Assembly: GCF_022095615.2 (NCBI RefSeq)
Contig: NZ_CP155559.1
Span: 4,151,501-4,215,500, forward strand
From: Bacillus thuringiensis
GTDB taxonomy: Bacteria > Bacillota > Bacilli > Bacillales > Bacillaceae_G
Direction of reading: 5' to 3'
DNA: 64,000 nucleotides
Position numbers and translations under genes: made by a program. Below are positions 10,533 to 20,976 of this stretch, piece by piece (position 1 is the stretch's first letter; each line of letters starts with the position of its first letter). Under the pieces are notes generated by a model. It was not told the DNA's origin and ran no database searches. It saw only the letters and a program-made list of their open reading frames with translations.

Positions 10533-10657
10533 AATTAAAATCCCTTCTTTTCTTAACCTATCTTTTTATTGTAGCAAAAATAGCGATAACATCACCATTT
10601 TCTTCTATATTCCTTCTGTTAAAAAGTTGCTATCTTATTGTATCCACAAACGAAAAA

Positions 10658-10688
10658 AGAGATGCCTCATAAAGAGACATCATCTTTT
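10658..10688 (-). terminator. Terminator after secDF
   Basis: The minus strand forms GATGTCTC paired with GAGGCATC across TTTAT, flanked by AAAAAA and TTTTTT, immediately after the secDF stop. Confidence 0.8.
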
Positions 10689-12953
10689 TTATACTTGCGG
10701 TTCAGATTCTACTTTCTCAACCTTTTTCTTGTTTTTGCCCTTTTTCAAACGACGATTTTCAAGCATTAACCAAATTTGAGAAGCAACGAAAACAGAAGAG
10801 TACGTACCTACAACTAATCCAACAAGTAACGCAAACGAGAAGTTACGTAGTGACTCACTACCGAAGATAAGTAACGCAATTACTGGGAATAACACTGTTA
10901 ATACGGTGTTAATCGAACGTCCAAGTGTTTGGCGAATACTTGCGTTTACGATTTCTTCTAGGTCTTTTATGTCGCGAACGCGTTTTTTCTGTTTGTATAG
11001 CTCACGGTTTCTATCAAACGTAACAATCGAGTCATTGATAGAATAACCGATGATTGTTAATACCGCAGCGATAAACGTTAAGTCTACCTCTAATTGGAAA
11101 ATACTAAATATAACAACCATAACGAATGCGTCATGTAATAATGCAAGTACTGCAGATAATGCGTACGTAAATCGGAATCGAATACTTACGTATAAAATGA
11201 TAACCGCAGAAGCGATTAATACTGCGATAAATGCATTTCGTGCAATTTCTTTACCGATTGTCGGTGAAACTGTACTTACGTTTGGATCTGTACCATATTT
11301 ATCGTGGAAGAATGTTTTTGTTTTCGCAATTTCATCTTTTGATAGAACACCTAAAGTACGAACTGCGAATCCTTTATTGTCATCTCCAGTCGGTACAATA
11401 TTTTCTTCCTTCACGTCAATTTTCAATTCTTTAAAATCTTTATGAACATCAGACACAGTAAGTGTTTGTTTTGATTGCAAGTCGATACGTGTACCACTCG
11501 CAAAGTCAATACCAAGATTCAATTTGAAAATTGGTAAAATAATTGCACCTGCAATGATAACTACAATCGAGAAAACAAGGAATTTATGACCGATATTTAC
11601 GAAGTTAATACGATCAAATCTTGTCGGTGGATGTACTACACCTTTTGTTAATGGAATAATATCCTTTTGTTTCACACCAAAGTATCCTGGTTTTTTATCG
11701 AAGTAACGGCTCTTTACAAGTAAACTTAGTAAGAAACGAGTACCGAATACGTTCGTAACGAAACCAACTAAAATACTTACGATTAAACTTGTTGCGAATC
11801 CTTTTACAGAGCTATTACCATAAACGAATAACACACCAGCTGCTGCAAGAGTCGTAACGTTTGCATCTAAAATTGTTGCTAATGAACGATGGTTACCAGC
11901 ACGAAATGCTGACATCATTGACTTGCCAATTTTCAGCTCTTCTTTCAGTCTCTCGTACGTAATAATATTCGCATCAACTGCGATACCTACCCCGAGCACT
12001 AACGCCGCAATACCTGGCAACGTAAGAACTGCATGCATCCAGTTAAAGACAAGTAACGTAACGAAAATGTATAGACCTAACATAATAACCGCTACAATTC
12101 CTGGTAAACGGTAGAATACAAGCATAAATAAGAAAATAAGAGCGATACCAATCGCACTAGCGAAAATCGTTTGCTCTAACGCTTGTTGACCAAATTTCGC
12201 TCCAACAGATGTTGAATACATTTCTTTTAAATCAACAGGAAGTGCACCTGCATTTAATAAAGATGAAAGTTGTTTCGCACTTTCAACTGTGAAGTTTCCA
12301 CCTACGATAGATACTTCAGCTTGATTAAACACTTGACTTACTGTTGCTGCTGATAAGAACTTCGGATTCGGTTTTGCAGATTCTGCTTTATACGAATCTT
12401 TTCCTTCTTCAAAATCAAGCCAAATTACCATTAAATTCGTTGGTGGTGGCATTTTTGAAATTTTTTCAGTTACTTCACGGAATTTTTCAGCGCTCTTTAG
12501 TGTAAGACCTACGCTCGCACGGCCTTGCTCATCAAATGTTTGCTTCGCTCCGCCGCCTTTTAAATCCGTTCCGTCCATAAGAAGGTTGTCATCTACATCA
12601 CGGAATGTTAATTTCGCTTGTGTTGATAACATTTCACGTGCTTTTTGCTGATCTTGTACACCAGCAAGCTGTACGCGAATTCGATCTTGTCCTTCAATTT
12701 GAATGTTCGGCTCACTTACACCGAGAACATTGACACGATTTTCAAGAGCCCCTACTGTACTTACAAGTACGTCTCGATCGATTTTATCACCTTTTTTGGC
12801 TGGTTTTACTTCATACAGAATTTCAAAACCACCGCGAAGGTCTAGTCCTAGACTAATTCCTTTTGCTATGTCTTTTCCTGCCGCACCAATTACTCCACCG
12901 ATTAATAAAACGATGAGGAAAAAGGCGGCAATTCTCGTACCACGCTTTGCCAT
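10689..12953 (-). CDS. secDF: Fused protein translocase subunit SecDF
   Basis: Proton-driven membrane component that assists SecYEG/SecA export. 754 residues, a natural SecD-SecF fusion as in B. subtilis. The SecD half has one N-terminal helix (about 7-27), a periplasmic P1 domain with DLRGG, then five helices with GVGIAVDANIITYERLKEE (about 320-338). The SecF half begins near 435, with NLGIDFASGTRID and the C-terminal GYSINDSIVTFDR. These are RND-superfamily signatures. The ATG at 12953 has AGAGGG upstream. Confidence 0.97.
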   Translation of the reverse strand: MAKRGTRIAAFFLIVLLIGGVIGAAGKDIAKGISLGLDLRGGFEILYEVKPAKKGDKIDRDVLVSTVGALENRVNVLGVSEPNIQIEGQDRIRVQLAGVQDQQKAREMLSTQAKLTFRDVDDNLLMDGTDLKGGGAKQTFDEQGRASVGLTLKSAEKFREVTEKISKMPPPTNLMVIWLDFEEGKDSYKAESAKPNPKFLSAATVSQVFNQAEVSIVGGNFTVESAKQLSSLLNAGALPVDLKEMYSTSVGAKFGQQALEQTIFASAIGIALIFLFMLVFYRLPGIVAVIMLGLYIFVTLLVFNWMHAVLTLPGIAALVLGVGIAVDANIITYERLKEELKIGKSMMSAFRAGNHRSLATILDANVTTLAAAGVLFVYGNSSVKGFATSLIVSILVGFVTNVFGTRFLLSLLVKSRYFDKKPGYFGVKQKDIIPLTKGVVHPPTRFDRINFVNIGHKFLVFSIVVIIAGAIILPIFKLNLGIDFASGTRIDLQSKQTLTVSDVHKDFKELKIDVKEENIVPTGDDNKGFAVRTLGVLSKDEIAKTKTFFHDKYGTDPNVSTVSPTIGKEIARNAFIAVLIASAVIILYVSIRFRFTYALSAVLALLHDAFVMVVIFSIFQLEVDLTFIAAVLTIIGYSINDSIVTFDRNRELYKQKKRVRDIKDLEEIVNASIRQTLGRSINTVLTVLFPVIALLIFGSESLRNFSFALLVGLVVGTYSSVFVASQIWLMLENRRLKKGKNKKKVEKVESEPQV

Positions 12954-13223
12954 ATGTACCCTCTTTCTGCTACTAACACTTTAAATAAATCTCTTACGAT
13001 TCACTTTTACACGTGTGCATACGTCTAGTTAGTAGACTTCCTTTCTATAATTTTGCTAGTTCCTCACTAGCTGTGTCGGTAAGTGTTTCACAATACCTTC
13101 ACTTTCATTATTTATTTTCTCTCTTCACTACCCCCTTTATATATAATCTTAGACATAATTATTTCCTCATTATCAATACCTATCATTATACTGCAAAAGG
13201 AAGAACAAACCAATTGCAGTCGG
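12954..13223 (-). other. Leader/intergenic region before secDF
   Basis: 270 bp with no credible gene. Two short perfect hairpins are seen on the minus strand: GTCTA-CTAAC-TAGAC near 13022-13036 and GCTAGT with ACTAGC near 13052-13068. No T-box or known riboswitch signature was recognised, and I could not fix the secDF promoter. Confidence 0.4.
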
Positions 13224-13508
13224 TTATTTATTTTCATATTCATCAAATGACCAAAGTGGCGCTTGATATGCTTCAACAGTTAAATAAGTCATATATTCAT
13301 TAGCACTTACTCTTAATACGTCATTAACTAATTCATACAATCTAACATCACTGTCTATCTTCTTCCACTTTTTCACTTTAAGAAACTTCCAAATATCATC
13401 ATCTGTTACTCGGTCATAACCGAACATGTGGAACTCTTCTACTTTGCTTTCTAAAACGACTTGTAACTGTCCGCGGTATGATTCTACCAAAGCCTCTTTT
13501 TCTAACAT
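13224..13508 (-). CDS. comN: Post-transcriptional regulator ComN family
   Basis: A small cytoplasmic protein of 94 residues, the YrzD/ComN family described in B. subtilis as controlling comE mRNA after transcription. The body is rich in charged and aromatic residues (YRGQLQVVLESKVEEFHMFGYD, then DDDIWKFLKVKKWKK), which I recognise as this family. The locus between secDF and spoVB matches B. subtilis. I use the ATG at 13508, nine bases after GGAG. The in-frame ATG at 13517 directly abuts the ribosome-binding site. Confidence 0.8.
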   Translation of the reverse strand: MLEKEALVESYRGQLQVVLESKVEEFHMFGYDRVTDDDIWKFLKVKKWKKIDSDVRLYELVNDVLRVSANEYMTYLTVEAYQAPLWSFDEYENK

Positions 13509-13619
13509 ACATAACATCTCCTTCTGATTTCAGCACGAAAAGTCGCTTTTAATCCCGCTCTAATGGACAGCAATAACTACTTTCAAGAGCACTCTCATAC
13601 TTCACTCTCTTAAATGCTT

Positions 13620-13648
13620 GTCATTCTTGTCTCATACGTGCATATAAA
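13620..13648 (+). promoter_or_regulatory. Sigma-E-like promoter of spoVB
   Basis: GTCATTCT (13620-13627), a 13-bp spacer and CATATAAA (13641-13648) resemble the mother-cell sigma-E consensus. It lies 45 bp before spoVB, a known sigma-E-class gene in B. subtilis. Confidence 0.45.
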
Positions 13649-13693
13649 TTATTGTAAATCATTCCACTGATTTTGAGAAGGTAGGAGAAGACC

Positions 13694-15253
13694 ATGACGA
13701 GACAAAGCTTTTTAAAAGGCGCATTTATTTTAATGATAGCCGGCTTTATTACCAAAATCCTAGGATTTATTAATCGTATTGTAATGGCACGTATTTTAGG
13801 GGAAGAAGGCGTTGGCCTTTATATGATGGCCGTTCCTACATTCATTCTAGCAATTACATTAACACAAATCGGTCTTCCTGTCGCAATCGCAAAATTTGTA
13901 GCAGAAGCGGAAGCGGTGAACGATAAACAAAGAGTAAAAAAAATATTAACAGTATCATTAGCTGTTACATCCGTTATTAGTATCATTTTAACAATTGGAA
14001 TTATGCTCCTCACACCTATTTTAGCAAAAACATTATTAACTGATGAACGGACGTACTATCCATTAATGGCCATTTTGCCTGTCGTTCCTGTTATTGCTGT
14101 TTCTTCTGTTTTACGCGGCTATTTCCAAGGGAAACAAAATATGAAACCTAGTGCTTACGCCCAAGTTATAGAACAATTTGTCCGCATTACAATTATCGCT
14201 ATATGCATTCAGTTATTTTTACCTTACGGCGTAGAATATGCTGCAGCTGGCGCTATGTTATCAGCCGTTCTCGGTGAAGTTGCATCGTTATTATTTTTAC
14301 TCACTTTATTTCAGCGCGAAAAACATTTATCTATACGCTCTGGTTTTTTTACTACTGTAAAGGAAAGCAAAGGGACATTTTATTCTCTGATGGATATCGC
14401 TCTTCCGACTACAGGAAGTCGTTTAATCGGTTCCGTTTCATATTTCTTTGAGCCTATCGTCGTTATGCAAAGCTTAGCGATTGCAGGAGTTGCTGCCTCT
14501 GTCGCAACCCAGCAATACGGTATATTAAACGGTTATGCATTCCCACTTCTATCACTGCCAGCCTTTATTACATACGCTCTTTCTACAGCACTTGTTCCAT
14601 CTATTAGTGAAGCGATGGCTAAAAGACAGCATAAATTAGTAGAACACCGCCTACAACAAGCTCTTCGGATCTCATTAATTACTGGTGGCTGGTCAGTCGT
14701 TATATTATACGTATTCGCTTCTCCTGTTTTAACTCTTATGTATGGATCGGATAGTGCCACAGCATTCATCCAGCTCCTTGCACCTTGCTTTTTATTTCAT
14801 TACTTTCAAAGTCCACTTACCTCTGTTTTACAAGCTTTAAACTTAGCAAGAGCTGCAATGATGAATACATTTATTGGCGCCATCGTGAAATTAATCGTTA
14901 TTTTTGTACTAGCTTCAAGGCCAGATTTTCAAATGATGGGGGTTGCACTCGCTATCGCTGCAAATATAGTAACGGTAACATTCCTTCATTACGCTACTGT
15001 TTTAAAGAAAATTACATTTACCATTTACGCAAAAGACTATATTTTCGGTGGACTTGCTATCGGTATTGCAGGCGCTTTCGGTTTTTACCTTCATAAATAT
15101 ATGATTTTCTCTCATTCACTCGGCGTACAAACATTATGGGAAATCACTTTAACAACAATCGTTTATATTATCCTCCTCTTCACTTTCAAACTCATTCGAA
15201 AAGAAGAGCTAAGTCGACTTCCAATCATTCGAAAACTTTCATTTTTGAAGTAA
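13694..15253 (+). CDS. spoVB: Stage V sporulation protein B, MOP-family flippase
   Basis: A polytopic membrane protein of 519 residues with about 14 hydrophobic segments, in the MATE/MOP exporter superfamily (polysaccharide synthesis/MurJ-like). In sporulation, SpoVB is needed for spore cortex peptidoglycan synthesis in the mother cell, probably by moving lipid-linked precursors. The N-terminal KGAFILMIAGFITKILGF motif is typical. The ATG has TAGGAGAAG upstream. It is one of few plus-strand genes here and faces yrbG tail to tail. Confidence 0.95.
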   Translation: MTRQSFLKGAFILMIAGFITKILGFINRIVMARILGEEGVGLYMMAVPTFILAITLTQIGLPVAIAKFVAEAEAVNDKQRVKKILTVSLAVTSVISIILTIGIMLLTPILAKTLLTDERTYYPLMAILPVVPVIAVSSVLRGYFQGKQNMKPSAYAQVIEQFVRITIIAICIQLFLPYGVEYAAAGAMLSAVLGEVASLLFLLTLFQREKHLSIRSGFFTTVKESKGTFYSLMDIALPTTGSRLIGSVSYFFEPIVVMQSLAIAGVAASVATQQYGILNGYAFPLLSLPAFITYALSTALVPSISEAMAKRQHKLVEHRLQQALRISLITGGWSVVILYVFASPVLTLMYGSDSATAFIQLLAPCFLFHYFQSPLTSVLQALNLARAAMMNTFIGAIVKLIVIFVLASRPDFQMMGVALAIAANIVTVTFLHYATVLKKITFTIYAKDYIFGGLAIGIAGAFGFYLHKYMIFSHSLGVQTLWEITLTTIVYIILLFTFKLIRKEELSRLPIIRKLSFLK

Positions 15254-15256
15254 ACG

Positions 15257-15290
15257 GGCTTACTATTTCATATAGTAAGCCTCTAGTTTT
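15257..15290 (+). terminator. Terminator after spoVB
   Basis: GGCTTACTAT pairs with ATAGTAAGCC, followed by TCTAGTTTTC on the plus strand. It overlaps the 3' end of the converging yrbG gene. Confidence 0.7.
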
Positions 15291-15930
15291 CTTTCAAATC
15301 AACAAAAAATTGTCCATTTTGAAAGCTGCAGTATAAAATTTGTTTAATATCGTTATAACCTAAGTTTTTTAATTTGCCAATGAGCCATTCATCTGTATGT
15401 TCAATCATTTGTAAATGATTCGATTGAATTTCTCCATCAATAATAAGAGGAAGAGTAAACTGCAATGCACCCTGTTTACCTTTTTGTTTTTGAAAGACAG
15501 ATAACTTCCCAGATGGTTCTAAAATAGCGTATTCTACATCCCGTACATCCCCAACTCCCTGCTCTCTTAATTGCATCATTAAATCATCTATATTATAACG
15601 TTGCTTTCTCATCTTCTTTTCATCAATTTTCCCCGCATTTACAAGAATAGCCGGCTCGCCTTCTATTAAATGGCGAAAGCGTTGATACTTTAACGAAACA
15701 ACTGACAAAATGATCTGTATACACATAAGAAAAGTCATCGGAACTAATTGGTGCCAAAGTGATTTATCGGTATTTTCAATTGCCACTACAGCCATTTCAC
15801 CAAGCATAATGAATACGACTAAATCTAATACACTTAGCTCTCCAATTTCACGTTTACCCATAAGACGAAAAATAATTAATATGATGATATACAAAAGCAT
15901 CGTCCGGCCAATGATTGATACCCATTCCAT
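15283..15930 (-). CDS. yrbG: DUF421/YetF-family membrane protein
   Basis: 215 residues. Three hydrophobic helices lie in the first ~85 residues (TMLLYIIILIIFRLMGKREIGELSVLDLVVF), with the RLMGKREIGELSVLDLV motif of the DUF421/YetF family. A cytoplasmic domain follows with the IDDLMMQLREQGVGDVRDVEYAILEPSGKLSVF signature. Function is not established in general; related proteins in Bacillus have been linked to spore properties. Its position beside spoVB and yrzE matches B. subtilis yrbG. The AAGGAGATGTAGAA site precedes the ATG. Confidence 0.88.
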   Translation of the reverse strand: MEWVSIIGRTMLLYIIILIIFRLMGKREIGELSVLDLVVFIMLGEMAVVAIENTDKSLWHQLVPMTFLMCIQIILSVVSLKYQRFRHLIEGEPAILVNAGKIDEKKMRKQRYNIDDLMMQLREQGVGDVRDVEYAILEPSGKLSVFQKQKGKQGALQFTLPLIIDGEIQSNHLQMIEHTDEWLIGKLKNLGYNDIKQILYCSFQNGQFFVDLKEN

Positions 15931-16033
15931 TTCTACATCTCCTTTTTTACGTATAGACTCCCCTATAAAAAAGAAACTAGTCTAACTTAATCAAAATGAA
16001 AATATGCTTGTATTAAAAAGGGGGAATGTATAC

Positions 16034-16417
16034 ATGGATGGAACGAAAAAATTATCAACCGCAATTGGCTTTGGTATCGTTACACTATTAATTCTCGCAT
16101 CACTTATTAGCATGGTTATGGCTCTTTTATTAAAATTTACAGATATGAATGAAGGGACATTAGCTGTTACTATTTTTATACTAGCTCTGTTATCTATGCT
16201 TATATCTGGATTTACTGCCGGCAAAAAGGCACAAGGGAAAGGCTGGTTAGTAGGCTTCACAACAGGACTTACATTCGCCATACTTGTTTTTCTAGTTAAC
16301 TATTTAGGCTTCTCTCAAACTTTATCGAACTCCCAGTTACTTTATCAATTAGCATTGATGGGTGCGAGTACACTCGGCGGTATTTTCGGTGTAAATATGT
16401 CAAAACAAAACAACTAA
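16034..16417 (+). CDS. yrzE: YrzE/TIGR04086-family membrane protein
   Basis: A small integral membrane protein of 127 residues with four predicted helices (about 10-32, 44-60, 72-90, 102-120) and glycine-rich turns (SGFTAGKKAQGKGWLVG, GASTLGGIFGVN). I recognise it as the TIGR04086 family found next to spoVB/yrbG/yajC in Bacillus. No biochemical role is known to me. The ATG at 16034 follows AAAGGGGGA at nine bases. An in-frame ATG at 16004 has no ribosome-binding site. Confidence 0.82.
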   Translation: MDGTKKLSTAIGFGIVTLLILASLISMVMALLLKFTDMNEGTLAVTIFILALLSMLISGFTAGKKAQGKGWLVGFTTGLTFAILVFLVNYLGFSQTLSNSQLLYQLALMGASTLGGIFGVNMSKQNN

Positions 16418-16420
16418 AAA

Positions 16421-16449
16421 AAGGCCCTGCACATTTCATGCAGGGCCTT
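16421..16449 (-). terminator. Bidirectional terminator between yrzE and yajC
   Basis: The perfect stem AAGGCCCTGCA/TGCAGGGCCTT has a strong T tract on the minus strand (after yajC) and a weaker one on the plus strand (after yrzE). Confidence 0.88.
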
Positions 16450-16454
16450 CCTCA

Positions 16455-16715
16455 TTAGTTTTTCACAACTTCACGAATCGCATTGCGATCGAAAGTTAAG
16501 TGTGAACCACCAGATTTAATAACGATTTTCGTATCATCTACTGATTCGATTGTACCGTGTAAACCACCGATTGTTACGATAGCATCACCTTTTGCTAATT
16601 CATTTTGCATTTGAGCAACTGCTTTTTGACGCTTTTGTTGCGGGCGAATTAATAAGAAATAGAAAATCGCAAACATCGCAACAATCATAACGATATTCAT
16701 CATACCTGGATTCAT
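16455..16715 (-). CDS. yajC: Preprotein translocase subunit YajC
   Basis: 86-residue single-pass membrane protein that associates with SecDF. The N-terminal helix (MNIVMIVAMFAIFYFLLIRP) is followed by the YajC signature RPQQKRQKAVAQMQNELAKGD and a small beta-rich domain with VTIGGLHGTIESVDD. AAAGGAGGAACAAAAG precedes the ATG. It follows tgt by 27 bp, as in other Bacillus genomes. Confidence 0.96.
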   Translation of the reverse strand: MNPGMMNIVMIVAMFAIFYFLLIRPQQKRQKAVAQMQNELAKGDAIVTIGGLHGTIESVDDTKIVIKSGGSHLTFDRNAIREVVKN

Positions 16716-16742
16716 CTTTTGTTCCTCCTTTTAAATTATGTA

Positions 16743-17885
<1,143 letters not shown>

Positions 17886-17894
17886 TTACTCCTT

Positions 17895-18947
17895 TTATTT
17901 GTTTCCCATCTTAGCATGTGATGCAACGAACATTGCATCACCGAAGCTAAAGAAACGATATTTTTCTTTTACTGCTTCATTATAAGCATGAAGTACATTA
18001 TCTCTGTTCGCAAATGCACTTACAAGCATAATTAATGTTGATTTCGGTAAATGGAAGTTTGTAATTAAACCATCAATTGCTTTAAATTCATAACCTGGAT
18101 ACATAAAAATGTCTGTCCAGCCAGAAGCAGCACAAAGCTTGCCGTCATGATCTGTCGCAATTGTTTCTAACGTACGAGTTGAAGTCGTACCTACCGTAAT
18201 AATACGTCCACCACTCTCTTTCACACGATTTAATAATGCCGCTGTCTCTTCAGACATATGGTAATATTCTGCGTGCATATGGTGTTCTTCAATCGTATCG
18301 GCAGAAACTGGTCTAAATGTTCCAAGCCCTACGTGAAGTGTAATGAAAGCTAACCCGACGCCTTTTTGTTTTAACTTCTCCAATAACTCTTCTGTAAAGT
18401 GAAGTCCTGCAGTTGGCGCTGCTGCTGAGCCGATCTCTTTCGCATATACTGTTTGATAGCGATCGCGATCTTCTAGCGTCTCTTTAATATACGGAGGAAG
18501 TGGCATTTCCCCAAGTTCATCTAAAATTTCATAGAAGATGCCGTCATATGAAAATTCAAGCTGACGTCCACCTTGATCTGCAGTTCCTGTGCAAGTTGCT
18601 TTTAATTTCCCTTCGCCAAAAGAGATAATAGTTCCTTCTTTTACACGTTTCGCTGGCTTAACAAGCGTTTCCCACGTATCGCCTTCTTCTTGTTTTAAAA
18701 GAAGTACTTCAATGTGCGCGCCTGTATCTTCTTTCACACCGTGCAAACGAGCAGGCATTACTTTCGTTTCATTTAAAACTAAGCAATCCCCCTCATGTAA
18801 GTAAGAAAGAATATCCGTAAAATGTTTATGCTCAATATCGCCTGTTTCACGGTCTAACACCATTAATCTTGATGTTTCACGATCTTCTAACGGGACTTGT
18901 GCAATAAGTTCTTCTGGTAAATGAAAATCAAACAGATTTATATCCAT
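17895..18947 (-). CDS. queA: S-adenosylmethionine:tRNA ribosyltransferase-isomerase
   Basis: Transfers the ribosyl part of SAM to preQ1 in tRNA to make epoxyqueuosine. 350 residues from the ATG at 18947, which has AGGTGG eight bases upstream. The reading frame can also be opened from a GTG at 18959. Family motifs include [12 protein letters not shown] at the N-terminus, [24 protein letters not shown] and [15 protein letters not shown]. It sits between the DUF2905 gene and tgt. Confidence 0.96.
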   Translation of the reverse strand: MDINLFDFHLPEELIAQVPLEDRETSRLMVLDRETGDIEHKHFTDILSYLHEGDCLVLNETKVMPARLHGVKEDTGAHIEVLLLKQEEGDTWETLVKPAKRVKEGTIISFGEGKLKATCTGTADQGGRQLEFSYDGIFYEILDELGEMPLPPYIKETLEDRDRYQTVYAKEIGSAAAPTAGLHFTEELLEKLKQKGVGLAFITLHVGLGTFRPVSADTIEEHHMHAEYYHMSEETAALLNRVKESGGRIITVGTTSTRTLETIATDHDGKLCAASGWTDIFMYPGYEFKAIDGLITNFHLPKSTLIMLVSAFANRDNVLHAYNEAVKEKYRFFSFGDAMFVASHAKMGNK

Positions 18948-18966
18948 AACTATATCCACCTATTTC

Positions 18967-19167
18967 TTATTTAAATCGATTTATTATATACATAATAAAA
19001 GATAATACAATACTTAACACAATACATGTAATGACAGGAAAATAAAAGGTAACGTTTCCTTTTTTCATAAAAATATCGCCTGGAAGTCTTCCAATAAACT
19101 TCCAAGCTAATCCAACAACAATGAGTAAGATACCTGCTGTAATAAGCAATTTTGGCATCTCCGTCAT
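18967..19167 (-). CDS. DUF2905 small membrane protein
   Basis: 66 residues, two hydrophobic helices (about 7-23 and 42-62) separated by the [13 protein letters not shown] loop that marks DUF2905. Its ATG overlaps the ruvB stop in an ATGA junction, so translation is coupled to ruvB. Function unknown. Conserved at this position in Bacillaceae as far as I recall. Confidence 0.85.
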   Translation of the reverse strand: MTEMPKLLITAGILLIVVGLAWKFIGRLPGDIFMKKGNVTFYFPVITCIVLSIVLSFIMYIINRFK

Positions 19168-20165
19168 ACTTTTGGCATCTCCATTCCGAAATGCTCATAT
19201 GCAAGCGGCGTTACAATTCGGCCTCTTGGCGTTCGTTGTAAAAAGCCAATTTGTAATAAATACGGCTCATACACATCTTCAATCGTATGAGATTCTTCTC
19301 CGATCGTTGCCGAAACCGTTTCTAATCCGACTGGGCCACCGCGGAATTTCTCAATAATACCAAGCAATAATTTATGATCGATATGATCTAGACCTAATTT
19401 ATCTACTTGCAGTAGTTCTAACGCCATTTGTGTAATTTCCATTGTAACTGTTCCGTTACCACGAACTTGTGCGAAATCTCGTACACGTCGTAATAAACGA
19501 TTCGCAATACGAGGTGTACCACGAGCACGTCTTGCAATTTCTAGTGCAGCTAACGAATCAATTTCAACTTCAAATACTTCTGCTGTACGTTCTACAATCT
19601 CAGACAACTGATCTACTGTATAGTACTCTAATCTTGAAAGTACACCGAAACGGTCACGAAGTGGTGCTGATAATGCCCCTGCACGTGTCGTTGCTCCAAC
19701 TAATGTAAATGGAGGTAAATCTAAACGTACAGATCGTGCTGACGGTCCTTTCCCAATTACAATATCAAGGCAAAAATCTTCCATCGCAGGATATAGCACT
19801 TCTTCAATCGATCTATGCAAACGATGAATTTCATCTATAAATAATACATCCCCCGGCTGAAGCGCTGTTAATACAGCTGCTAAATCTCCTGGTCTTTCAA
19901 TTGCTGGACCTGAAGTTGTTCTAACATTTACGCCCATTTCATTGGCAATAATATTGGCAAGCGTCGTTTTACCAAGTCCTGGTGGTCCATATAGAAGCAC
20001 ATGATCTAACGTTTCTTCACGCATTTTCGCTGCTTCAATAAACACCTCTAAATTATGTTTCGCTTTATCTTGGCCAATATACTGACGGAGCGTCTGTGGC
20101 CGTAATGAATATTCTAAATCCGAATCTTCATATGCAGATTCCCCTGAAAGGAGACGTTCGTCCAT
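19164..20165 (-). CDS. ruvB: Holliday junction branch migration helicase RuvB
   Basis: AAA+ motor that drives branch migration with RuvA. 333 residues from the ATG at 20165. Walker A is GPPGLGKTT (about 59-67), Walker B is LFIDEIHRL, sensor 1 is [18 protein letters not shown], and a C-terminal winged helix ends in [24 protein letters not shown] lies six bases before the ATG. A GTG at 20174 overlapping the ruvA stop is less likely. Confidence 0.97.
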   Translation of the reverse strand: MDERLLSGESAYEDSDLEYSLRPQTLRQYIGQDKAKHNLEVFIEAAKMREETLDHVLLYGPPGLGKTTLANIIANEMGVNVRTTSGPAIERPGDLAAVLTALQPGDVLFIDEIHRLHRSIEEVLYPAMEDFCLDIVIGKGPSARSVRLDLPPFTLVGATTRAGALSAPLRDRFGVLSRLEYYTVDQLSEIVERTAEVFEVEIDSLAALEIARRARGTPRIANRLLRRVRDFAQVRGNGTVTMEITQMALELLQVDKLGLDHIDHKLLLGIIEKFRGGPVGLETVSATIGEESHTIEDVYEPYLLQIGFLQRTPRGRIVTPLAYEHFGMEMPKV

Positions 20166-20170
20166 TATAC

Positions 20171-20788
20171 TCACCTCTTACCATTTAGTAAAAGACTAAG
20201 TGCCTTTTTAATATACTGATCCGTCGTTAATGATTCTTTTAATAACTCTGGTACAACGCGAGAAACTTCTCGTTCTGCGTATCCAAGTGCGCGCAGAGCT
20301 TCCAGCGCCTCATCAAGCTCAGCTGATGAACCTTTCTTCTCATCAAAACGTTCTGTATCTGAGAATAAATCAACAAATGCATCTGGTACGACGTCAGCTA
20401 GTTTTCCTTTTAAATCTAAAATCATTTGGCGTGCTGTTTTCTTTCCGACGCCCGGGAATTTCACTAAAAACTTCTCGTCTTCATGTTCAATTGCTTGAAC
20501 GACCTGTCCTGTTTGACCAGAAGCTAAAATTGCAAGAGCGCCTTTTGGTCCAATGCCAGACACACCTAACAACTTTGTAAATAATAAACGCTCTTCACGT
20601 GTTTTAAACCCGTAAAGTGCCATAATATCTTCTCTCACATAATGATATGTATAGACACGGATTTCTTGCTTACTTCTTTGAAATACATACGGATTTGGTG
20701 TGAAAATTTGATAACCAATTCCATTATGGTCAATTACGACATATTCCGGTCCTACATACTCCACGTAACCTGTAACATATTCAAACAA
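20171..20788 (-). CDS. ruvA: Holliday junction DNA-binding protein RuvA
   Basis: 205 residues. An N-terminal OB-fold ([26 protein letters not shown]), helix-hairpin-helix repeats ([16 protein letters not shown] and [20 protein letters not shown]) and a C-terminal three-helix domain that contacts RuvB. The start is a TTG at 20788 with GAGGGAGAG upstream. Operon order ruvA-ruvB-DUF2905-queA-tgt-yajC. Confidence 0.96.
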   Translation of the reverse strand: MFEYVTGYVEYVGPEYVVIDHNGIGYQIFTPNPYVFQRSKQEIRVYTYHYVREDIMALYGFKTREERLLFTKLLGVSGIGPKGALAILASGQTGQVVQAIEHEDEKFLVKFPGVGKKTARQMILDLKGKLADVVPDAFVDLFSDTERFDEKKGSSAELDEALEALRALGYAEREVSRVVPELLKESLTTDQYIKKALSLLLNGKR

Positions 20789-20898
20789 AATACGATCTCT
20801 CCCTCTTAAATCATGTATTCCATTTTAACATATTTAATGATAGAAAAGCGAGACTACCCCAACAAATGTTCTCCATTTGAAACTTCTGTTATTTTCCA

Positions 20899-20949
20899 TT
20901 GACAGAAAGCATGAAGCAACTTAATATACAGAAGTCGATAATGATTATC
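20899..20949 (+). promoter_or_regulatory. Promoter with overlapping Fur box
   Basis: TTGACA (20899-20904), 17 bp, then TAATAT (20922-20927). Ten bases downstream lies the perfect palindrome GATAATGATTATC (20937-20949), a close match to the core of the Bacillus Fur box, placed over the expected transcription start. This predicts repression of the downstream lipoprotein gene in iron-replete cells. Confidence 0.82.
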
Positions 20950-20976
20950 AATACTAATTAAAGGGGTTACATCAGG

